Source: an uncultured bacterium
GTDB taxonomy: Bacteria > Verrucomicrobiota > Lentisphaeria > Victivallales > Victivallaceae
Assembly (NCBI GenBank): GCA_949286445.1
Contig: CASECL010000196.1
Span: forward strand, 1-6,765
Length of the DNA stretch: 6,765 nucleotides
Reading direction: 5' to 3'
Shown here: one piece after another, positions 1 through 4,909 of the stretch
Position numbering within the stretch: the first letter of the stretch is position 1
How the letters are laid out: the number at the start of each line of letters is the position of its first letter
Program-made: the position numbers and the translations under genes
The notes under the pieces: model-generated
The model's database searches: none
What the model saw: only the letters and a program-made list of their open reading frames with translations
Told to the model about the DNA's origin: nothing

Positions 1-1155
1 CAGCGGGACAATATTTTCCGCAAACGGTCCCCCCGGATAAGCAAAGCTGACACATTTTTCAATTCCGTTTTTCTCCAGAAAATCTGCCAGTTCTGAAATC
101 TCTTTATCTGCATTCTCATCACTAAGTGTACGCATATCAGGGTGATTGAAAGTGTGATTGCCGATTTCAAACCCCATATCAGCCAGAGCTTTCAAATCAT
201 TTCCTGTCAACAGACTTTCTTCATGTTCCGCACGCCATTCCTTTGAAAAACGGCAGGGGAAAAATGTCGCCCCGAACCCGTATTTTTTCAACAGCGGAGC
301 CACAAATGAAAGATGATTTTTTACCGCATCATCAAAGGTAAGCACCACAGTTTTTTCTTCCTGCGGCTCATCGGGAAACGAAAAATGTGCGGTATAACGC
401 AGAAACTCTTTTGCTTCCGCCGGCCAGGACGAAACATCCCGCCTGCCATATCCCAGCTGCATGCCATGCGGACCGTCCGGATAAATATGCAATTCGGCCG
501 GACGTTTGGAATGCACCATTGCTTCATAATACAGTATGCTGTTCTGATATGGAACCATCTGGTCAGTAACGGTATGCCAGATGAAAGCCGGAGGGGTCTC
601 CGTATCAACCCGGAGTTCCAGAGAAAATTCCGCTTTACGTTTTTCGAATTCATCCCCCAGCAGATTATGACCGGTGCCGAGGTGGGATGATTCAATAAAG
701 GATATTACCGGATACCCCAGTACCACCGCATCAGGCTTCTGATTTTCCCTGTCCGCCGCATCGCCGTTAAATGCTTCCACCTCACGGTAAAGCGTAGCAC
801 AGCTGGCCGCCAGATGACCTCCGGCGGAAAAACCGCATAAAGCAATCTGATCCGGTTTTACCCCCCATTTTTCCGCATTGGCGCGAATCAGCTTTATTGC
901 CCGGAAGGCATCCTGTTGAGGCGCGGGAAAATGCTCCGGAGCAATACGGTAATTGAGCACAAAAGTCTGGAATCCGAGACTTTCAAATTTTTCCGCCACC
1001 GGACGGCCCTCGGTACTCTCACACACCACCCCGTAACCGCCGCCTGGAATAACCAGCATGGCTGGCCGCCGTAGCCGGTCTTTCCGCGGGTAATAATCCA
1101 GACAGGAAGTTATCTTTTCATCTGACCACAATTTGATTTTGACTGCTTCATTCAT
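1..1155 (-). CDS. Bimodular alpha/beta-hydrolase esterase + NodB-type polysaccharide deacetylase (3' end outside window)
   Basis: I translated this by hand: the frame is open from an ATG at 1153-1155 to the window edge (385 codons, no stop). Residues about 1-255 form an alpha/beta hydrolase of the BD-FAE/acetyl-esterase kind: oxyanion-type loop PGGGYG (37-42), nucleophile elbow GFSAGG (Ser110), acid Asp198 in HTVTDQMVP, and His230 in DGPHGM. Residues about 268-385 form a NodB/CE4-like domain: TFDDA (Asp275 and Asp276, expected base and metal ligand), HTFNHPDM (His334 and His338, metal ligands) and FAYPGGPF (371-378), which replaces the classical RxPY motif. The last NodB motifs lie beyond the left edge. 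The N-terminus (MNEAVKIKLW) shows no signal peptide or membrane segment, so I infer a cytoplasmic enzyme removing ester-linked and N- or O-acetyl groups from imported saccharides; the substrate is unknown. A weak AGGT lies 7 nt before the ATG. It starts 32 nt after the DUF1805 gene stop, so co-transcription is likely. Confidence 0.85.
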   Translation of the reverse strand, partial: MNEAVKIKLWSDEKITSCLDYYPRKDRLRRPAMLVIPGGGYGVVCESTEGRPVAEKFESLGFQTFVLNYRIAPEHFPAPQQDAFRAIKLIRANAEKWGVKPDQIALCGFSAGGHLAASCATLYREVEAFNGDAADRENQKPDAVVLGYPVISFIESSHLGTGHNLLGDEFEKRKAEFSLELRVDTETPPAFIWHTVTDQMVPYQNSILYYEAMVHSKRPAELHIYPDGPHGMQLGYGRRDVSSWPAEAKEFLRYTAHFSFPDEPQEEKTVVLTFDDAVKNHLSFVAPLLKKYGFGATFFPCRFSKEWRAEHEESLLTGNDLKALADMGFEIGNHTFNHPDMRTLSDENADKEISELADFLEKNGIEKCVSFAYPGGPFAENIVPL

Positions 1156-1187
1156 TATACATACCTGATTTATCAACCGTTTTGATC

Positions 1188-1496
1188 TTAAAACATTTTC
1201 AGAAGCGCGTTTCTGCCGTCCATGCCGATTTCAACGCCCAATGCCGCCGCGGCGGAAGACATTTTTATTACTTTGGCATTCAGCATATCATCATAATTTT
1301 TTACTCCGGTAACCACTGCCGCAGCCTCTCCCAGTTTCTCCGCCGCGTCAAGATTGAAATATCCGCATCCCAGAAAACCTTTTTCCGCCCGGATCAGCAG
1401 CAATGTGCTCCGGACAAAATCAACTTTAAAACCGTCTGCTGTTTTCCCGTTAAGTTCTATTTTTTCCATTTTCTCTTCAAATTCCTCTGTTATCAC
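1188..1496 (-). CDS. DUF1805 (YunC-like) small protein
   Basis: This 102-residue protein resembles Bacillus subtilis YunC and the DUF1805 family as I remember them: a beta-rich start, then GFLGCGYFNLDAAEKL (40-55), AVVTGVKNYDDMLNAKV (60-76) and the family-typical C-terminus LGVEIGMDGRNALLKM (86-101). The length matches the family's roughly 100 residues. The biochemical function is not known and I do not assign one. The protein is predicted soluble, with no signal peptide. The start is uncertain: the GTG at 1494-1496 gives 102 residues with a weak GGA four bases upstream, whereas an ATG at 1467-1469 gives 93 residues and still contains the conserved part. Neither has a strong Shine-Dalgarno. 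It precedes the esterase/deacetylase gene by 32 nt on the same strand, so the two probably share a transcript, which may link it to carbohydrate metabolism, but that is inference. Confidence 0.85.
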   Translation of the reverse strand: MITEEFEEKMEKIELNGKTADGFKVDFVRSTLLLIRAEKGFLGCGYFNLDAAEKLGEAAAVVTGVKNYDDMLNAKVIKMSSAAAALGVEIGMDGRNALLKMF

Positions 1497-1591
1497 AATT
1501 TCCGGCCGGGCAGTACTGGAGATTTATTTTTTGCATTCTCCGCTGTATTTTCCCCTCTATGTCATGTTACCCACCCCTGGATCAACGCGGC

Positions 1592-1619
1592 TATCTCCGG
1601 ATACCACCCGGTAAAGATA
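1592..1619. repeat. Imperfect inverted repeat at the putative start region of the DUF1805 transcript
   Basis: The outer arms TATCT and AGATA and inner CCGG/CCGG tetramers form an interrupted dyad with a 7-nt centre and a 3-nt bulge. It overlaps the candidate -10 and the expected start of transcription, so it could be an operator or a 5'-leader hairpin. The match is short and could arise by chance in CCGG-rich DNA. Confidence 0.25.
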
Positions 1620-1641
1620 TCACAGAAAAACAATATTTCAA
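1614..1641 (-). promoter_or_regulatory. Possible sigma-70-like promoter for the DUF1805-esterase pair
   Basis: On the minus strand, TTGAAA (1636-1641, five of six matches to the -35 consensus) is separated by 16 nt from TATCTT (1614-1619, four of six matches to the -10). This would leave a leader of about 110 nt before the GTG at 1496. The match is moderate, and the -35 overlaps the arm of a possible dinB terminator, so the call is tentative. Confidence 0.3.
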
Positions 1642-1662
1642 GCCTGTTGTCCGCAGGACTGA
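1626..1662 (-). terminator. Possible intrinsic terminator downstream of dinB
   Basis: Read on the minus strand, 1662-1638 can fold into a hairpin: arms TCAGTCCTG and CAGGCTTGA with a 7-nt loop, one G-U pair and one mismatch. It is followed after a few bases by TTGTTTTT (1633-1626). It lies about 40 nt after the dinB stop codon. The stem is not GC-rich, and a competing GTCC/GGAC hairpin overlaps it, so termination would probably be partial. Confidence 0.35.
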
Positions 1663-1699
1663 TGAAATTTACCGTTCCATGATTTACCGGTCGATAAAA

Positions 1700-2836
1700 T
1701 TATTTTTCCGGCGTTGAACTTTTACCTGTTTTTTCCCCATAAACAAAGTCAAATTCCAACTGTACCGGACGGTTTTTATTCAGTTCCTCTTCTGAGCGGC
1801 TGATAAGATTTCCGGAGCTTACACCCAGCAGACGGACCGGCTTGTTTCCCGCTTCGGTACGCCCCAGCAACTCCACTGCAATGCTGCCGATTTCATCTCC
1901 GTCATCGGTGGGAGAATGAAAACTCATGGAGCGGGTAACGGTATTAAAATCACTGTATTTTACCTTGACTGTAACACTGCGGCAGCGGACTTTTTCTTTC
2001 TGGAGCATCCGGGATACTTTCAATGCCAGTTTCCGGATAAATATACGCATTTTGCCCGGATCGGTCAAATCCTGCGGAAAAGTGGTTTCCCGGCCAAAAG
2101 ATTTCCGTTCGCCGCCGGGATCCACCGGACGGTCATCAATCCCCCGGACAATATAGTAATAAAATTCGCCATTTTTCCCGAAATGGGATTTTAACATATT
2201 TAAATCCATGGCCTTGAGATCACGGCCGTAGCGGATATTCATATTTTTCAACCTTGAAGCGGTCGCCCGTCCTATGCCGTAAAATTTTTCCACCGGCAGA
2301 TTTTCCAGAAAGTCAATCGCCCGGTCAGGTGGAATAACGGTTACCCCCGCAGGTTTGTTCAATCCGGAAGCCACCTTGGCCAGAAATTTATTATAAGATA
2401 CTCCTGCTGAACAGGTAAGACAGGTACGGCGGAATATTTCACGTTGAATTTCCTGAGCCAGGCGGGTGGCACTCCGGCCCAGTTTCGGGCTGGCAGTAAC
2501 ATCAAGAAATGCTTCATCAATAGAGAGAACTTCCACCAGATCCGTGTATTGATAAAAGACCTCTCTTATTTTCCGGGAAACCGCCGCATATTTTTCCATA
2601 TTTCCGGAAATAAACACTCCCTGCGGACAAAGTCTTTTGGCTCTGGCCGTGGCCATGGCGGAATGCACCCCGAAAGCTCTCGCTTCATACGAACAGGTGG
2701 ACACCACCCCTCTCTTCTCTGCCGGACCGCCGACGATCACCGGCAATCCTCGCAGTGCCGGATTATCCCGTTGTTCCACTGCGGCAAAGAATGCGTCCAT
2801 GTCAATATGGATTATTTTCCGGTCAAAATACCCCAT
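1700..2836 (-). CDS. dinB: DNA polymerase IV (Y-family translesion polymerase)
   Basis: This 378-residue error-prone polymerase extends primers past damaged or mispaired templates. It has the full Y-family set. IIHIDMDAFFAAVE near the N-terminus supplies the metal-binding Asp12, and Phe17 sits at the steric-gate position. The catalytic pair Asp107-Glu108 lies in LSIDEAFLDVT. SAGVSYNKFLAKVAS (143-157), the thumb hairpin YGIGRATASRL (186-196) and the little-finger segment around SFGRETTF (246-253) follow. The C-terminus carries QLEFDF (359-364), which fits a sliding-clamp binding motif. Length is slightly above E. coli Pol IV. The ATG is fixed by an in-frame TAA three codons upstream. No Shine-Dalgarno is visible, and the best promoter places the transcript start only a few bases before the ATG. 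It lies 105 nt after nadE with its own promoter and no obvious E. coli- or Bacillus-type LexA box. No damage to the gene was seen. Confidence 0.97.
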   Translation of the reverse strand: MGYFDRKIIHIDMDAFFAAVEQRDNPALRGLPVIVGGPAEKRGVVSTCSYEARAFGVHSAMATARAKRLCPQGVFISGNMEKYAAVSRKIREVFYQYTDLVEVLSIDEAFLDVTASPKLGRSATRLAQEIQREIFRRTCLTCSAGVSYNKFLAKVASGLNKPAGVTVIPPDRAIDFLENLPVEKFYGIGRATASRLKNMNIRYGRDLKAMDLNMLKSHFGKNGEFYYYIVRGIDDRPVDPGGERKSFGRETTFPQDLTDPGKMRIFIRKLALKVSRMLQKEKVRCRSVTVKVKYSDFNTVTRSMSFHSPTDDGDEIGSIAVELLGRTEAGNKPVRLLGVSSGNLISRSEEELNKNRPVQLEFDFVYGEKTGKSSTPEK

Positions 2837-2845
2837 AAAATCTTA

Positions 2846-2874
2846 ATTATCCCGGGAAAGTCAGCTGTTTTCAA
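2846..2874 (-). promoter_or_regulatory. Sigma-70-like promoter for dinB
   Basis: On the minus strand, TTGAAA (2869-2874) and GATAAT (2846-2851) each match consensus at five of six positions and are separated by the ideal 17 nt. The -10 ends 9 nt before the dinB ATG, so transcription should begin within about 1-3 nt of the start codon. It is one of the two best promoter matches I found in the window. Confidence 0.55.
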
Positions 2875-2876
2875 CC

Positions 2877-2898
2877 GGGGAAAAGACAACATTTCCCC
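2877..2898. repeat. 7-bp perfect inverted repeat between nadE and dinB
   Basis: GGGGAAA (2877-2883) and TTTCCCC (2892-2898) flank an 8-nt loop. The hairpin begins 43 nt after the nadE stop and ends just upstream of the dinB -35. No T-tract follows on either strand, so it is not a canonical intrinsic terminator. It may stabilise the nadE mRNA 3' end or serve as a binding site. Confidence 0.45.
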
Positions 2899-2899
2899 A

Positions 2900-2909
2900 T
2901 GAATATTCA
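2900..2909. repeat. 10-bp perfect palindrome TGAATATTCA upstream of dinB
   Basis: A perfect palindrome about 26 nt upstream of the dinB -35. It lies between two copies of AATGTTG (minus strand) whose starts are 21 bp apart, i.e. on the same helical face. It could be part of an operator, but this is inference from symmetry only. Confidence 0.3.
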
Positions 2910-2941
2910 ACATTAAATTTTCCGGCAGCAGAAAATATTAT

Positions 2942-4876
2942 TTACTTTTCCGGAGTTTTGAAAACCCCCGGAGATACATCCGCCGGCATACGCCAGTCTC
3001 CCCGGGGAGAGAGAGCAATGGTGCCGACCTTCGGCCCCTCCGGTGAAGCATGACGCTTGAACTGCTGACCGATAAAACGGCGGGCAAACAATTCCAATGT
3101 GCGGTGTATTTCCTCCGGATCAATCTCTCCGGCAAAAGCGCAGTCCGCCAGAAACTCCAGCTTTTTCAAGCCGAAACCGGACTTGATAAAGTGATAGAGA
3201 AAGAAGTCATGCAGAATATAACGACCGACAATATTTTCCGTTTTCTGCGCGATTTTGCCATCTTTATCCGGGGGAAGCAATTCCGGACTGATCGGGGTTG
3301 CCGCCACATCCAGCAGCACGCTGCGCAATTCCCCTGTTCCGGCCTGTTCCGCGGCAAATTCCACCAGATATTTGATCAGGGTTTTCGGCACGGAGGCATT
3401 GACATTGTACATCGACATCTGGTCGCCGTTGAAAGTGCTCCACCCCAGGGCTATTTCAGAAAGATCTCCGGTTCCGACCACAATGCCGTCCTCTTTATTG
3501 GCCACATCCATAAGTATCTGGGTACGTTCCCGTGCCTGAGCGTTCTCATAGGTAATATCCAGTGTTTTGCCATCGTGTCCGATATCCAGAAAATGCTGTT
3601 TCACCGCCTCGGCAATGGGAATTATCCTCAATTCCATTCCCAGCAGTTCCGCCAGTTTTTCTGCATTCCCCCTGGTTCTTGATCCGGTGCCGAATCCGGG
3701 CATGGTAATAGCCAGCACATCAGCTGACGGCTTTTTCAGCAATTTCGCACTTTCTGCGCAAACCAGTGCCGCCAGCGTTGAATCCAATCCGCCGGATAAA
3801 CCGATTACCAGTTTTTTTGCCCGGGTATGTTCCCAGCGTTTGGCCATTGCCGCGGTCTGAATCTGCAGTATTTCCCGGCAATTTTCCACCCGGCGTGAAT
3901 CATCAGCCGGAACAAAAGGCATTTTTTCCAGTCTTAAATGGCGGCAGTCATGGCCGCTTTCATTTACCCGGCACACCCCGATCCGGCGGCAGGTCAGACC
4001 GCCATCCGGAAGTGAAGCAGAAGAAAATTCGTTGAAAGAACTTTCACTCATTCTGCCGTTCTGCAATTTTTCCACATCAATATCAGCGTAAATAATGGAG
4101 TTATTTCTCTGGAAACGCTGATTTACCTCTAATATCCTGCCGTTTTCCGCAATGAAGGCATGGCCGCCGAAAACCATATCCGACGTTGATTCATGCACCC
4201 CTGCCCCGCTGAAAACATAACCGCCAACAATCCTTGCGCTCTGCATAGCCACCAGTTTTCGGCGGAATTCCGCCTTGCCCACCAGTTCCGTTCCGGCGGA
4301 CGGGTTGAAAATAACCTCCGCTCCGGAGAGAGCCAGCTGACTGGATACCGGGATAACGCCCCACAAATCTTCGCAGATTTCCACTCCGAAACGGAAACCA
4401 TTGGTACTTTCAAACACCGTATTATTGCCGATGGCTAAACGTTTTCCACCAATCACCACGCTCATTCCCGGCAGTTCGCGGACGCTTTTGAACTGGCGTT
4501 TCTCGTAGAACTCCCGGTAATTGGGCAATACGCTTTTGCCGATCAGCGCGTAGATTTCTCCATCTCCGAATACTGCGGCACAATTGAATAAGGCGTGTTC
4601 CGCCAGTACCGGGAGACCAACAATACCGATACATTTTTTCCCGGCTGAAGATGCGATGATTTTTTCCAATGCGGCCATGGAGTTTGCCAGCAGATCACGG
4701 TTGAAGAAAAGGTCGCCGCAGGTGTAAGAACTTATACACAACTCCGGAAACACCACCGCGGCGGCACCATTATCCGCCGCCTCAAGATAGAGTGCGATTA
4801 TTTTTTCCGCATTAAATGCGGTGTCGCCCACCCGTATCTCCGGAACGGCGGCGGCACATTTGAAAATGCCAAACAT
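2942..4876 (-). CDS. nadE: Glutamine-dependent NAD+ synthetase (glutaminase-synthetase fusion)
   Basis: This 644-residue enzyme catalyses the last step of NAD+ synthesis: deamido-NAD+ + ATP + glutamine give NAD+, AMP, PPi and glutamate. Residues about 1-290 are a nitrilase-fold glutamine amidotransferase with the Glu-Lys-Cys triad visible: Glu45 (FPELCISSY), Lys114 (GKSVLPNYREFYE) and Cys168 (FGVEICEDLWG). Residues about 335-644 are the synthetase: PPi loop SGGLDS (361-366), YENAQARERTQ (443-453), GTGDLSEIALGWSTFNGD (468-485) and the C-terminal FKRHASPEGPKVGTIALSPRGDWRMP. The length fits the long-form family typified by the Mycobacterium enzyme, which channels ammonia between domains. The ATG has AAGGGA about 9 nt upstream. 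It starts 33 nt after recD2, and a sigma-70-like promoter lies in the recD2 3' end, so it may be both co-transcribed and independently expressed. Cytoplasmic. All key residues are intact. Confidence 0.97.
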   Translation of the reverse strand: MFGIFKCAAAVPEIRVGDTAFNAEKIIALYLEAADNGAAAVVFPELCISSYTCGDLFFNRDLLANSMAALEKIIASSAGKKCIGIVGLPVLAEHALFNCAAVFGDGEIYALIGKSVLPNYREFYEKRQFKSVRELPGMSVVIGGKRLAIGNNTVFESTNGFRFGVEICEDLWGVIPVSSQLALSGAEVIFNPSAGTELVGKAEFRRKLVAMQSARIVGGYVFSGAGVHESTSDMVFGGHAFIAENGRILEVNQRFQRNNSIIYADIDVEKLQNGRMSESSFNEFSSASLPDGGLTCRRIGVCRVNESGHDCRHLRLEKMPFVPADDSRRVENCREILQIQTAAMAKRWEHTRAKKLVIGLSGGLDSTLAALVCAESAKLLKKPSADVLAITMPGFGTGSRTRGNAEKLAELLGMELRIIPIAEAVKQHFLDIGHDGKTLDITYENAQARERTQILMDVANKEDGIVVGTGDLSEIALGWSTFNGDQMSMYNVNASVPKTLIKYLVEFAAEQAGTGELRSVLLDVAATPISPELLPPDKDGKIAQKTENIVGRYILHDFFLYHFIKSGFGLKKLEFLADCAFAGEIDPEEIHRTLELFARRFIGQQFKRHASPEGPKVGTIALSPRGDWRMPADVSPGVFKTPEK

Positions 4877-4909
4877 TTCTATTTTTCCCTTATCTTAAAC
4901 AATACTTTT

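Larger units (their letters stand above)
1608..1690. repeat. TTTACCG repeats in the dinB-DUF1805 intergenic region
   Basis: ATTTACCG occurs as a direct repeat at 1667-1674 and 1682-1689, with starts 15 nt apart. The second copy extends to TTTACCGG (1683-1690) and has an exact inverted copy, CCGGTAAA, at 1608-1615. The rest of this 203-nt gap (1497-1699) holds no reading frame I can support. The repeats could be protein-binding sites or chance. Confidence 0.25.

Noticed and set aside
321..695. Open frames on both strands at 313-695 that could be read as small proteins
   Set aside because: They overlap the continuous 385-codon frame with conserved hydrolase and NodB motifs; their own translations are rich in Arg, Cys and His with no recognisable domain.
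1156..1187. ATCAA/TTGAT inverted repeat between the DUF1805 and esterase genes as a terminator
   Set aside because: The stem is only five AT-rich pairs with no T-tract, too weak to separate the two genes.
1182..1682. A 166-codon plus-strand frame over the DUF1805 gene and the intergenic gap
   Set aside because: It is antisense to a recognised family gene, has a low-complexity Phe/His-rich translation and no ribosome site, so it is a shadow frame.
2877..2898. GGGGAAA/TTTCCCC hairpin as an intrinsic terminator for nadE
   Set aside because: The bases after the stem on the minus strand are GGTTGAAAAC, with no T-tract; it is kept only as an inverted repeat.
3050..3682. A 210-codon plus-strand frame opposite nadE
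   Set aside because: nadE carries all catalytic motifs on the minus strand; the antisense translation shows no domain, and long antisense frames are common opposite genes of this composition.
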